The notes: a model not told the origin generated them from the sequence alone. 59,525 nt of DNA from Planctomycetota bacterium (GCA_024275565.1 JAJRYY010000091.1:1-59525), one strand, 5' to 3'. Counted from the first letter of the stretch, positions 46,607-55,752 are shown. Made by a program: numbers and translations.

Positions 46607-46841
46607 CATTCGTCCCCTTATCACGCGTTCTGAGAACCAACATCTTCTGCCAACAAATCAATACCCTGCGATAATCAAGGTACAATCCAGCCGGCGGAAT
46701 GCGGGGATTTGTGAGAATTCTCTTGTCTCGAACCTGGGCTGGGGCACTGATTCCGGCGGGCGGGCATTATTATCCGAACCGCGCAAAATATGCAGAAAAC
46801 CGGGGCGTACTGTGATACCCAATGCGGAAGTCACGGCAGCA

Positions 46842-47801
46842 TTATGGATTAAGCGTACAGGAGCATGGAAAACTGTTCGAAAACGCGTCCAGCACGTTGG
46901 TTACGTCGAAAATATCGACCCCGGCATCTGGTGTGCAGGCTCCCAATAAACCGGCAATATCTGCCTGCTCCATCACGCAGACGCCTACGGCTCCGCTGAA
47001 AGCGTCGAGGACGGCGGTCACGTCGAACACGCCAACCGAACCATCAGGACCACATCCCAAAGGCCCGGCGACATCCCCATACATCGTCTGATCGCTCAAA
47101 CAGACAGAACCGACACACCGATCAAACGTGCAGACATCCGCGTCCGTGCAGTCAGCTGCCACAGAGCAACCGGCAACGCTCAGCGAAATGACCGCATCGG
47201 GTCCGAGGCTTCCAATGGCCTCCTCGACGACATACACCCCGTATGGCACCTGTGTCTGCCCGTTGGACAAGACATTTACCATCACGTCAAACGCGTTGAT
47301 CGTGTAATCTCCATCCGTCGCGTCAAGCGGAAACGTGATCGTCCCTTCCAGCAACACCTGGTTGAGGTGACCTATATTGAAATCAATCGCGCTGGCAGAG
47401 GGAGCGTTCAGAAACGGAGCCTGATTCGGATCATTTCCAATCGTATTCTGGGCACCACCAGCCTGAATCAGTGTATCACCGACTGCTGTCCCGGGATAAT
47501 CACCACCGTAACCAAGGGCGCCCCTGAACCTGTCCATCGAACCGTCCGATGGCGCATCCCAGTTGATTGCAGTAGACAGGTTGACCGCAGAAGGTCCGCT
47601 CATCAAAACGTCAAATGTGAAAAACGCCAACCCGTCGTTGCCAGGCAGATCGTTGGTCAGCAACCCATGTACTTCAATGGCGAGCGGTACGCCGGGTTGT
47701 GCTGCGTTGCCTTTGGGCAGAACGACCGACACTGTAAACGTATCCGCAGACGCACTCATCGCCAGACAGACCACCAACCCCAAACTCCAAAATATACGCA
47801 T
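46842..47801 (-). CDS. Secreted protein with dockerin-like repeats
   Basis: The protein is 319 aa from the ATG at 47801, with GGAGGG 8 bases upstream. The signal peptide ends near AMSASA. A cohesin-like or beta-sandwich middle (VPLAIEVHGLLTND and GTITFPLDATDGDY) precedes a Cys-rich stretch. Two dockerin-like units close the protein (DGSVGVFDVTAVLDAFSG and DAGVDIFDVTNVLDAFSN). It is a typical planctomycete extracellular architecture; the ligand is unknown. Confidence 0.8.
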   Translation of the reverse strand: MRIFWSLGLVVCLAMSASADTFTVSVVLPKGNAAQPGVPLAIEVHGLLTNDLPGNDGLAFFTFDVLMSGPSAVNLSTAINWDAPSDGSMDRFRGALGYGGDYPGTAVGDTLIQAGGAQNTIGNDPNQAPFLNAPSASAIDFNIGHLNQVLLEGTITFPLDATDGDYTINAFDVMVNVLSNGQTQVPYGVYVVEEAIGSLGPDAVISLSVAGCSVAADCTDADVCTFDRCVGSVCLSDQTMYGDVAGPLGCGPDGSVGVFDVTAVLDAFSGAVGVCVMEQADIAGLLGACTPDAGVDIFDVTNVLDAFSNSFPCSCTLNP

Positions 47802-47969
47802 CCCCAAAACCCTCCAACCTGCATATCAAGAGTTGACCCAATAAAACACACCTCGCCGATGCATGAGACGCAAACGGTTCAAAGTGTGCGCAACCATACT
47901 AGCAAAATTGAAGAAAAAAAGATTGCCAGATAAAGTGTAACTTCTGAAAATCGTCACAATTTTGCCGAT

Positions 47970-49064
47970 TTACCGACGCTGCGCCCCAATCGCACGCTCG
48001 TAGGCTGCGACATACCCCGCCGCCGTAGAATCCACCGTGAAACGAGATTCCACGTTCTGCCTGCACGATGTTGGGGCGATGGATGACAAGCGACCCACTG
48101 CTTCGACCGCTTCCGAAACGCTATCCACGATAAAGCCAGTCTCACCTTCCACCACAATCTCAGGCAACGCACCAAATCGCGTCGCAATCAGGGGCGTACC
48201 AGCCGCCTGAGCCTCGACGGCCACCAGACCAAACGGTTCGCACCAGTTGATCGGAAAGAGTACGCCAGCCGCCTTCTGATACAGCGGGGCAAGCTCCTTC
48301 TGACTCAACAACCCGAGATATTCGACGTTCTTCCCATCGATATGCGGGCGGACCTCAGATTCAAAAAAAGCGCGATGCTGCCCCTCGATCATACCCGCCA
48401 TCAGCAACCGCCGACCAGCACGCTTCGCAATCTCAACCGCCTTTTCCGGTCCCTTCTCTGGCGAAAGACGTCCTGCGAAGAGCAGATAATCATCCTTGAC
48501 CGGTTCAAACGGGAAATCCTCAACACAAATCCCATTGTACACCGTAGCCACATAGTTCAAATCCGGCATCATCGTCCGCTCAGCCTCGGATATCGAGACA
48601 AACGGACGATCGCGATACGCCTCAAGAATCGGGTGGTGAGACCTCGCCCAGGCAGCTCCATGCAGCGTGGAAACCAGCGGACAGGGGATTAATCGCGAAA
48701 AAACCAACGCGTGGACGTGGAGATGGGAGTGGACGACGTCGAATGCGCCATCCGCCGCCAGCTCCATACAGGCAGCGATATGACGCTTCTCCCAGACAGA
48801 CCACTCCGGCGGACCTTCAAGATGCCCGGTTTTCGGGTCAAATTTCCGCTCGCGAAGCCGATCCTCCTCAGGCCAAAGCTCGAAGGCATGAGGACAGGTG
48901 GCGACCAGCCTGGCGGAAGATTCCGAACCACCGGCTGCGAACAGCGTCACATCGTGACCAAGACGGATGAGTCCCTCGGTGATATTGTGCGCGACCAGCT
49001 CCCACGGTCCATAACCACTCGGTGGGAGAGGCCAACTAAGCGGAGCAAGCATCCCAATTCGCAT
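47970..49064 (-). CDS. GT4-family glycosyltransferase (internal start in the scpB frame)
   Basis: It is 364 aa if started at ATG 49064, which has AGGGAGA just upstream. MRIGMLAPLSWPLPPSGYGP is the typical GT4 N-terminus, and the C-terminal EPFGLVAVEAQAAGTPLIA is the EX7E-type donor-binding motif. HGAAWARSHHP and GRLSPEKGPEKAVEIAKRAG are also diagnostic. Such enzymes transfer a sugar from a nucleotide donor, usually to a surface polysaccharide or lipid. Its own ribosome site argues that it can be made separately from ScpB. Confidence 0.85.
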   Translation of the reverse strand: MRIGMLAPLSWPLPPSGYGPWELVAHNITEGLIRLGHDVTLFAAGGSESSARLVATCPHAFELWPEEDRLRERKFDPKTGHLEGPPEWSVWEKRHIAACMELAADGAFDVVHSHLHVHALVFSRLIPCPLVSTLHGAAWARSHHPILEAYRDRPFVSISEAERTMMPDLNYVATVYNGICVEDFPFEPVKDDYLLFAGRLSPEKGPEKAVEIAKRAGRRLLMAGMIEGQHRAFFESEVRPHIDGKNVEYLGLLSQKELAPLYQKAAGVLFPINWCEPFGLVAVEAQAAGTPLIATRFGALPEIVVEGETGFIVDSVSEAVEAVGRLSSIAPTSCRQNVESRFTVDSTAAGYVAAYERAIGAQRR

Positions 49065-50123
49065 GAAATCTCCCTGGCCCCTGCTATACGCCTCGTCTTC
49101 AACATCCGAATCGTCTTCAACGTCCGTATCGTCTTCAACGTCCGTATCGCCGTCAACGTCCGTATCGCCGTCAATATCCTCGTCGCCTGACCCATCTTCA
49201 TCGGAGGCATCCTCTGATGAGGCATCGATCTCCGCGTCGACCTGACCGACCCCTGACTCCTGAGCAGCTTCAGCCAGATCCGCCAACCGCAACCCCACAT
49301 CATCACCCGAAGGCGTGATTTCATCCGGCGAATCTGCCCCAGGTGCATCATTGTCTGACGCGGAAGCAACAATGGCAGCCCCATCCTCGGCAACTTCATC
49401 TTGGGCAGCCTCATCCTCGGGAGTCACAGCCGGTTTCGCACTCGGTTCCGGCGGTCTCAGAGCTTCCACATGGGGCAAATCGTCCAGTGAACCAAGCCCG
49501 AAGACTTCAAGAAATCGTTTCGTCGTCCCATACAACATCGGGCGACCGATTTCCTCGGACCGACCGACAATTTTGACAAGGTTCATTTCGCGTAACCGGT
49601 TCACGCCCTCGCCAGCCGCAACGCCACGCACCTCTTCGATCTGGGCACGCGTCACGGGTTGCTTGTAGGACACAATCGCGAGGGTTTCGAGCGCAGCCCC
49701 TGAGAGCTTCATTTCCGATCGAACCTTCAAATGCTTGCGAACCCAGACGTTGAATTCCGGCAGCGTCAGCATCTGGTAGCCGCGGGCAATCTCCTCGATC
49801 CGGAAGGACAGGCCCGTTTCCTCGTACTTTTCGTTAAGATCAGCGATGGCCCGTTTGACCTCGTTGGCAGTCACATCGCCGACCGTCTGAGCGAGCTTAC
49901 CAGCCGTCACGGGTGAATCGCTGGCGAAGAGAAGTGCTTCGACAATGACGGTGGTCTCGATACCAGGATGATCCAGCGACTCCTCGGAAGATGTGCTTTC
50001 ACCCCCCTGTTCAGCACCGCCGTCCCAAACTGCACCGTCGTCGAGAACAGCATCATCCTCGCGAATGGATTCGTTTTCGCCCTCTGAGTTTTCAATCGTC
50101 TCAATGACTTCCTCGTTGCTCAT
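47970..50123 (-). CDS. scpB: ScpB segregation protein joined in frame to a GT4 glycosyltransferase
   Basis: The continuous frame is 717 aa from ATG 50123. Residues about 50-210 are ScpB, the winged-helix partner of SMC and ScpA in chromosome condensation: IVEALLFASDSPVTAGKLAQ, LETLAIVSYKQPVTRAQIEE and RGVAAGEGVNRLREMNLV. A long acidic linker, including an 18-bp repeat that encodes DTDVED, follows. The frame then continues into a full GT4 glycosyltransferase with its own start signals (separate entry). Either a true fusion or loss of the scpB stop codon by repeat change is possible; two separate products are more plausible. Confidence 0.8.
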   Translation of the reverse strand: MSNEEVIETIENSEGENESIREDDAVLDDGAVWDGGAEQGGESTSSEESLDHPGIETTVIVEALLFASDSPVTAGKLAQTVGDVTANEVKRAIADLNEKYEETGLSFRIEEIARGYQMLTLPEFNVWVRKHLKVRSEMKLSGAALETLAIVSYKQPVTRAQIEEVRGVAAGEGVNRLREMNLVKIVGRSEEIGRPMLYGTTKRFLEVFGLGSLDDLPHVEALRPPEPSAKPAVTPEDEAAQDEVAEDGAAIVASASDNDAPGADSPDEITPSGDDVGLRLADLAEAAQESGVGQVDAEIDASSEDASDEDGSGDEDIDGDTDVDGDTDVEDDTDVEDDSDVEDEAYSRGQGDFMRIGMLAPLSWPLPPSGYGPWELVAHNITEGLIRLGHDVTLFAAGGSESSARLVATCPHAFELWPEEDRLRERKFDPKTGHLEGPPEWSVWEKRHIAACMELAADGAFDVVHSHLHVHALVFSRLIPCPLVSTLHGAAWARSHHPILEAYRDRPFVSISEAERTMMPDLNYVATVYNGICVEDFPFEPVKDDYLLFAGRLSPEKGPEKAVEIAKRAGRRLLMAGMIEGQHRAFFESEVRPHIDGKNVEYLGLLSQKELAPLYQKAAGVLFPINWCEPFGLVAVEAQAAGTPLIATRFGALPEIVVEGETGFIVDSVSEAVEAVGRLSSIAPTSCRQNVESRFTVDSTAAGYVAAYERAIGAQRR
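49095..49184. repeat. 18-bp coding minisatellite linking scpB and the glycosyltransferase
   Basis: Five tandem units of GTCTTCAACGTCCGTATC type (on the minus strand they encode DTDVED) lie just before the glycosyltransferase start. Copy-number or length change here would alter the join between the two reading frames. Confidence 0.85.
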
Positions 50124-50222
50124 GTCCGCAATCTTACAAACAGATTGCTCGTTTGGCGACCAGAAAGATGAAATCAGGGGGTATGGCAATGCGTCTTCAT
50201 GTGCGATATCACAGGGCGAACA

Positions 50223-51548
50223 CTAGGCCCCGTCCATCTGCATCACCGGGGCATCGTGCTGCTTCAGAACCCACCGACGATAATACGCCAACCCCAGACA
50301 GGTCAGCGGAATCGCAAGCACCACCCCAAGGAACCCCAGCAACTGACCCCATACAAACACCCCGAGCAGGATGATCGCGGGTCGCAGACCGGTGGCTTTC
50401 CCCATGATCCGGGGCATTAAAAACGCGTCCTGCACCAGTTGTGCTACGGCGAAGACAAGAAGGGTCAGGAACAACACCATCACGACACTCGAACCCGTTT
50501 CCACGCTTTTCAGCAAAGCAAGCATCGCAGCCGGAACCAGGCCAACGGACTGCAGATAGGGGACCATGTTCAAAACACCGATGAAAATCCCCAGCAGCAC
50601 CCCCATCCGCAACCCAATCAGCGAAAAACCGACCGAAAACATCACAGCCATGCAGAGTGCGATGACGAATTGACCCCGGAAATAACGACTCATCGCGTGG
50701 CGAAATTCGTCCAGAAATTGCACCAGCGGGCCTCGGTACGTCGGAGGAAGCAGATTTTTCCAGCTTTGCTCCACAAGCCGAAAATCATTCAGCAGGAAAA
50801 TCACATAAAGCAGCAGTACAATCAGACCTGTCAGGCCCATCACAAACTGGACAGCCCCCGTCACAACACCCCACACGCCCGGCAACAGTTTGCGACCAAT
50901 CGTGAGCAGATATTCCTCAGGATTCACTTCTTCACGCGTGATGAATTCCCGGACCTTCTCAAGCACCCACCGCGACTGATCGTTGGTCTGAGAATTGACG
51001 AAGACCTCGAACCGCTCGCCCAGTGTGAGGTCAGCATCCGGCGTTATGTTGTCAGAGGGGAATGTGCTGACAGAGGGAGATGTGCCGCCTTCGATGCCCG
51101 CCTCAGCCACAACCGGGTCAGAACGAATCTGGGCGACAGCCTCCCGAAACGCGGAAATCTCCGACGAAACGAAGGGAATCAGGAGCATCAACGCCACCCC
51201 GCAAGCAAGAAGCAACCCAAAAACCGTCGCAAGCACTGCAATCGATCGATTCCCGATCCGCCGCTCAACCAGGGTGACAGTCGGGTGCAGAAGGTATGCG
51301 AGCAACAGAGCAACGACAAACGGGATCAAAACATCGGACAGGTATCGAAGCAACCAGATCGATCCGACCAGGGTCGCTATGGAGATCACCAAACGGACAA
51401 TACGGTCCAGATCGTAACGATCATCCCGTTCGCACGACCTGTCGAAGCGATCGGGTAAGTCTGCTGACCGATACTGAATCGATGTGCGTTGGTCTGGCGA
51501 CTTGTTACGACGCCCCTTCGATTTAGCATGTCTTTTTGATTTTGCCAT
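50223..51548 (-). CDS. AI-2E family transporter (PerM-like)
   Basis: The protein is 441 aa. A basic N-terminal tail is followed by about eight transmembrane helices, with GLTGLIVLLLYVIFLLND and RMGVLLGIFIGVLNMVPYLQ. The late QLVQDAFLMPRIMGKATGLRP signature marks the family. Members move diverse small molecules or ions; the autoinducer-2 name reflects only a few cases. The ATG at 51548 is preferred over ATG 51569. It lies 99 bases upstream of scpB on the same strand. Confidence 0.88.
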   Translation of the reverse strand: MAKSKRHAKSKGRRNKSPDQRTSIQYRSADLPDRFDRSCERDDRYDLDRIVRLVISIATLVGSIWLLRYLSDVLIPFVVALLLAYLLHPTVTLVERRIGNRSIAVLATVFGLLLACGVALMLLIPFVSSEISAFREAVAQIRSDPVVAEAGIEGGTSPSVSTFPSDNITPDADLTLGERFEVFVNSQTNDQSRWVLEKVREFITREEVNPEEYLLTIGRKLLPGVWGVVTGAVQFVMGLTGLIVLLLYVIFLLNDFRLVEQSWKNLLPPTYRGPLVQFLDEFRHAMSRYFRGQFVIALCMAVMFSVGFSLIGLRMGVLLGIFIGVLNMVPYLQSVGLVPAAMLALLKSVETGSSVVMVLFLTLLVFAVAQLVQDAFLMPRIMGKATGLRPAIILLGVFVWGQLLGFLGVVLAIPLTCLGLAYYRRWVLKQHDAPVMQMDGA

Positions 51549-51920
51549 CAGCCACCATTGAACCGTCATACGCGCGAACTGACAACGGTCCACCTGCCGG
51601 ACTCGCCAACGGTGGCCACAACCACGACATGCAATCTTCCCGGATCAGCCATCTGAGGCTGCCGGATTTCAAGCCGGGAAAACCGATTTTCACAACCCCA
51701 AACGCACCCTGAAACCGTCTAACAAAATAAATAATATTGACTGTGAAAAATTCTGGATGATTCCGATAACTACTTACGGGCAAGTAATTTACCGTACTCA
51801 GGTGTCATCCATTTACGGGCTGTAACGCTTTTTACACTTGTATGGCCTGCAGCGGGGTGCTAACCTGCTTTGGAGTTCGAGGGGCTGAATCCCCAGGGGT
51901 GTCAACAGGAGTAAATTCAT
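51549..51920. other. 372-base divergent spacer, no gene seen
   Basis: The gap separates the AI-2E permease and the PEP-CTERM gene. It holds a TTGACT-like box near 51738 with no good partner and AGGAG before the PEP-CTERM start. A sigma-54 site was looked for and not found. No small gene is convincing. Confidence 0.5.
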
Positions 51921-52598
51921 ATGATTACCAATCGCTCACGAGTCATCTTGGTCGCGTTGCTCACGCTCACTGGCGTTTCAGGATCAGCGCTGGCAGCCAT
52001 CAACATCTCATTCGCACCTCCCGCCAATACCGGAGGTCTGACCCTCGTCGATTTCAACAACATACTCACGCCAGGCAACACATTCTCGGCGCTCGGTTCG
52101 CCCTATACCGTGGGCGGCGGCGAAGCATCGCTTGGCAGCGGCAACCTGTTCGCCGTCGATCCAACGCTCACCGCGCTTTCGTTTATCGGAATCAACAACG
52201 TGGGCACGATGCAGACGGCTGATGGTACCGACTTCATCGCTCCGGGTGGAACGCTTGAAATCAACTTTTCATCGCCCGATGCGACGACGGTCGGATTCGA
52301 CATTTTCAAGCTCGTCCCAGGAGACAGCGCCACCTTATTCATCGAGGTGGAGGACGTCTTTGGCAACATTACATCCAGCGATCTGAATTTCGATTTCAAT
52401 TATCTGACCTTCACCTCTGACGAGTTCATATCATCGATCACGCTTGAGGTGGAGTACGATTCAATCCCTGAAGGCGCCAACGGACTGGGATTCGACAACC
52501 TCATGTTTGGCGACCCTACCGTGATTCCAGCCCCCGGTGCTGCCCTGCTCGGCGTGATTGGTATCGGTATGATCGGTTTCATCCGTCGATCGAGGTAA
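51921..52598 (+). CDS. PEP-CTERM sorted exported protein
   Basis: The protein is 225 aa. AGGAG lies 9 bases before the ATG. The signal peptide is VILVALLTLTGVSGSALAA. The mature part is beta-rich. The C-terminus IPAPGAALLGVIGIGMIGF followed by IRRSR is a PEP-CTERM signal (the variant motif PAP, a hydrophobic helix and a basic tail), which is cut and processed by exosortase. This shows that an exosortase system probably exists elsewhere in the genome. A five-copy hairpin repeat follows the stop. Confidence 0.88.
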   Translation: MITNRSRVILVALLTLTGVSGSALAAINISFAPPANTGGLTLVDFNNILTPGNTFSALGSPYTVGGGEASLGSGNLFAVDPTLTALSFIGINNVGTMQTADGTDFIAPGGTLEINFSSPDATTVGFDIFKLVPGDSATLFIEVEDVFGNITSSDLNFDFNYLTFTSDEFISSITLEVEYDSIPEGANGLGFDNLMFGDPTVIPAPGAALLGVIGIGMIGFIRRSR

Positions 52599-52599
52599 A

Positions 52600-52679
52600 G
52601 TCGGCCAGAATACATGGCGGCCAGAATACATGGCGGCCAGAATACATGGCGGCCAGAATACATGGCGGCCAGAATACAA
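52600..52679. repeat. 16-bp hairpin minisatellite, five copies
   Basis: Five near-perfect units of GGCGGCCAGAATACAT begin 1 base after the PEP-CTERM stop codon. Within each unit and the next, GCCA-GAATACA-TGGC can form a 4-bp stem, so the transcript would carry a row of small hairpins. Confidence 0.85.
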
Positions 52680-52844
52680 GGCGACTAGGATAAAGGCGTC
52701 GGGGTAGGGGCGATCGGAACAGACGCGATCGAGACAAACGGTCTCCGTCCGATATTCACACCCGTCACGACTACCCAGCGGCGTTGGTATGTCCCGTCAT
52801 TCGTCGGAACATGCCATATGGCGCATTATATCCCTCGAACGGCC

Positions 52845-52872
52845 TTCGCAACTCGCCCATCTGCACTATAAT
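52845..52872 (+). promoter_or_regulatory. Possible lepA promoter
   Basis: TTCGCA (52845-52850), a 16-base spacer and TATAAT (52867-52872) lie 115 bases before the lepA start. The -10 box is perfect; the -35 box matches 4 of 6 bases. Confidence 0.5.
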
Positions 52873-52900
52873 GCCCCACTCGCCCAAGCCGGTGACAGCA

Positions 52901-53000
52901 CCCAGAGATGATTGTCGGGGATTGTGGATAAATGTCAGGGGTTGTGCATGATAAACAGGGATTGCGGATGATTGACGGTGATTGTAGATGATTGACAGGG
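52901..53000. repeat. 20-bp minisatellite containing the lepA start codon
   Basis: Five exactly phased 20-bp units (ATTGTAGATGATTGACAGGG type) run from 52901 to 53000. The lepA ATG at 52988 lies in the last unit, and the fourth unit offers a second ATG (52968) that leads only to a short frame. Confidence 0.85.
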
Positions 53001-54787
53001 GCTTTATTCGAAATTTCAGCATCATTGCCCATATCGATCACGGTAAAAGCACGCTGGCGGACCGACTGCTCGAACACTCCGGTGCAATCACCAAGCGCGA
53101 GATGCGTGACCAGTTCCTCGACGATATGGACCTCGAGCGGGAAATGGGCATCACCATCAAAGCCAACCGCGCGACGATCCAGCACAAATACAATGGTCAA
53201 GCGTACATGCTGAACCTGCTCGACACCCCGGGGCATGTCGATTTTCACTATGAGGTCTCCCGGGCGATGGCTGCCTGCGAGGGGGTATTGCTCCTCGTGG
53301 ACGCAGCACAGGGCGTGCAGGCCCATACCGTCGCAAATGCCTACATCGCCGTAGAAGCCAATTGCGAGATCATCCTGGTCATCAACAAGATTGACCTACC
53401 TGCTGCCCATCCTGAAGAGGTGGCGCTCGAGGTCGAACAGGTGCTGGGACTGGCGGCTGAGGATGCGGTTTTCACATCGGCGAAAACTGGCGAAGGCATC
53501 GACGAATTACTCGATGCTGTCTGCGCCCGCATTCCTGCACCGATAGGCGAGATCAACGCACCGTTGCGTGCTCTGATTTACGACGCCAAGACGGACATCC
53601 ACAGAGGGATCATCAATCACGTCCGTTTGAAGGACGGCGTCGTGAAACGCGGAGATAAAATCCGCACGATGGCGGTTGGCAGTGAGCACATTGTCACGGA
53701 GGTCGGCAAATTCACACCCAAACCAGTGGCGGTCCCCCAGCTATCAGCCGGTGAGGTCGGTTATCTTCTCGCAGGCATTAAGACGCTGGTGGACGTGAAC
53801 ATCGGCGACACCATCACGCTGGCGACCCATCCTGCGAGCGAGCCACTTTCCGGATATGAAGCACCAAACCAGATGGTCTTCTGCGATTTCTACCCCGGAC
53901 CCGGAACGCAGACGCCGGACCTCCGCGAAGCCATGGAGAAACTGTGGCTGAATGACAGCTCCTTCACCTACGAACCGGTGACATCCGACGCATTGGGGAT
54001 CGGGTTTCGTTGCGGATTCCTCGGCCTGCTCCACATGAAGATCATCCAGGAACGTCTCGAACGTGAGAGCGATGTCAACGTCGTACAAACTGCTCCGACG
54101 GTAACCTACGAGATTGGCCTGAACGACGGTACATTCATCCATATCCAGTCGCCCAGCGAAATGCCGGACATGTCCAGCGTCCAGGAGATTCGCGAGCCCT
54201 TCTGCAGGGCCAACGTCATCGTACCGTCCCATTTCGTAGGGGCGGTCCTGAGCCTAAGTCTGGACCGTCGCGGAATCCACAAGAAGACCGAATATCTTTC
54301 GCCCACGCGCGTCATGCTCAGCTTTGAATTTCCGCTGGGTGAGATCATTTACGACTTCTACGACAAACTCAAAAGCTGCACCAAGGGATATGGAACGGTC
54401 GATTACGAACTCATCGATTTCCGTGGCGGAGATCTCGTGAAGCTCGACATCCTCGTAAACGCGATGGCTGTCGATGCGCTGAGCGTCATTGTCCACCGCG
54501 ACAAAGCCGTCACGCGCGGTCGACGCCTGATCATCCGCCTCAAGAAGGAAATCTCCCGCCATCAATTCGAGATTCCCCTGCAGGCTGCCATCGGGGCAAA
54601 GGTCATCGCCAGAGAGACGATCAAGGCATTCCGCAAAAACGTGACAGCCAAGTGCTACGGCGGCGACATTTCGCGAAAACGAAAACTGCTCGAAAAGCAG
54701 AAGGAAGGTAAAAAGCGAATGAAGCAGGTCGGCAACGTGGAAATCCCCCAAGGCGCCTTCATGTCCATCCTCGAACCCGATGACTGA
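52988..54787 (+). CDS. lepA: Elongation factor 4 (LepA)
   Basis: The protein is 599 aa, the normal length. LepA is a translational GTPase that acts on stalled or back-translocated ribosomes. The G domain has IIAHIDHGKSTLADRLL, DTPGHVDFHYEV and NKIDLPAA. The C-terminal region has the LepA-specific TKGYGTVDYELIDFRGGDLV and CYGGDISRKRKLLEKQKEG. The ATG at 52988 is supported by homology (IRNFSIIAHIDHGKST begins nearby), although it lies in a repeat and only GGTGA precedes it. Confidence 0.96.
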   Translation: MIDRGFIRNFSIIAHIDHGKSTLADRLLEHSGAITKREMRDQFLDDMDLEREMGITIKANRATIQHKYNGQAYMLNLLDTPGHVDFHYEVSRAMAACEGVLLLVDAAQGVQAHTVANAYIAVEANCEIILVINKIDLPAAHPEEVALEVEQVLGLAAEDAVFTSAKTGEGIDELLDAVCARIPAPIGEINAPLRALIYDAKTDIHRGIINHVRLKDGVVKRGDKIRTMAVGSEHIVTEVGKFTPKPVAVPQLSAGEVGYLLAGIKTLVDVNIGDTITLATHPASEPLSGYEAPNQMVFCDFYPGPGTQTPDLREAMEKLWLNDSSFTYEPVTSDALGIGFRCGFLGLLHMKIIQERLERESDVNVVQTAPTVTYEIGLNDGTFIHIQSPSEMPDMSSVQEIREPFCRANVIVPSHFVGAVLSLSLDRRGIHKKTEYLSPTRVMLSFEFPLGEIIYDFYDKLKSCTKGYGTVDYELIDFRGGDLVKLDILVNAMAVDALSVIVHRDKAVTRGRRLIIRLKKEISRHQFEIPLQAAIGAKVIARETIKAFRKNVTAKCYGGDISRKRKLLEKQKEGKKRMKQVGNVEIPQGAFMSILEPDD

Positions 54788-54810
54788 TCGCGCGAGGGAC
54801 GGTCATAACA

Positions 54811-55752
54811 ATGGACAAATTCCCCATCATCGAAGTTCCAACGAACGCTCCTGAGCAGTGGGAAGCCGTCGGAACAAAACCTAAATTTTGGTTCAAGAAA
54901 TGCTCCACACTATTCAAAGAATGCAGACAAGAAACCGGAGAAGATTGGTCGGAAAAGATCGCCGCCGAACTTGCGGAACTGCTCGGTTTACCACACGCAC
55001 AGGTTGACCTTGCTAGTTGGAAGGGAAAGCGGGGCATTGTGTCACCGACTTTTGTTCCTGATGGCGGAGCTCTTGTGCTTGGCAATGAACTTTTACGGCA
55101 CATTGTTGACAACTACCCCTCAGATCCATCTGGGATACGAAGTCATTATCGAGTACCACAACACACCTTGGCCGCGATTCTTGCAACCCTCCGATGGAGG
55201 CCAGATTCTCTTCCGATTGATTGGTTTCCACCCAAGGATGTCACCACCACCGTTGATGTGTTTCTCGGATACCTACTGCTGGATACTTGGATTGGGAATC
55301 AAGATCGGCATCATGCGAATTGGGGATTCATTGCGATACCAGGGGCCGAGCAGAAAGGCATACTGGAGTTCCACCTTGCACCAACGTTCGACCATGCATC
55401 CAGCCTTGGTCGCAATGAGTCCGACAAGAAGCGGAACGCCCGATTAACGACGACCGACACTGGATACTCAATCGATGAGTATGTCAAGAGAGCACGCTCA
55501 GCAATATACGACGAGGAGACCGATAAAAACCCCATGTCCACGATTGACGTGTTCGCACTCGCTTTCAAACTTGCTCCCGCTGCTGGTATTGCATGGTTAA
55601 ATCGACTTGATAGTATCCCTGAGAATGATGTAAAAACCTTGTTTCAGCAGATTCCAGAGGCTAGAATATCGCAGGCGGCCATCGAATTTGCTGTGCGCAT
55701 GTTGCGAGCCAATCGAATACGGCTCCTTGAATTACGGACAAAACTATTGTGA
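54811..55752 (+). CDS. HipA-like kinase
   Basis: The protein is 313 aa. It matches the kinase part of HipA/HipT proteins. GTKPKFWFKKCSTLFKECRQ and TGEDWSEKIAAELAELLGLP form the ATP-binding side, and NQDRHHANWGFI holds the catalytic Asp/Asn pair. FDHASSLG provides the metal-binding Asp. HipA kinases phosphorylate glutamyl- or tryptophanyl-tRNA synthetase and halt growth. The HipA N-subdomain is missing here; it is in the next gene, whose GTG overlaps this stop. No hipB is present. A hand-counted line gives about 48% G+C, against 57% in lepA. Confidence 0.82.
   Translation: MDKFPIIEVPTNAPEQWEAVGTKPKFWFKKCSTLFKECRQETGEDWSEKIAAELAELLGLPHAQVDLASWKGKRGIVSPTFVPDGGALVLGNELLRHIVDNYPSDPSGIRSHYRVPQHTLAAILATLRWRPDSLPIDWFPPKDVTTTVDVFLGYLLLDTWIGNQDRHHANWGFIAIPGAEQKGILEFHLAPTFDHASSLGRNESDKKRNARLTTTDTGYSIDEYVKRARSAIYDEETDKNPMSTIDVFALAFKLAPAAGIAWLNRLDSIPENDVKTLFQQIPEARISQAAIEFAVRMLRANRIRLLELRTKLL

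Noticed and set aside
51842..51920. Sigma-54 promoter before the PEP-CTERM gene
   Set aside because: The GG and GC doublets near TATGGCCTGC are not at the required 10-base spacing.
52600..52679. CRISPR-like regular repeats
   Set aside because: The 16-bp units are directly joined without spacers, and no cas genes are present; this is a tandem minisatellite.
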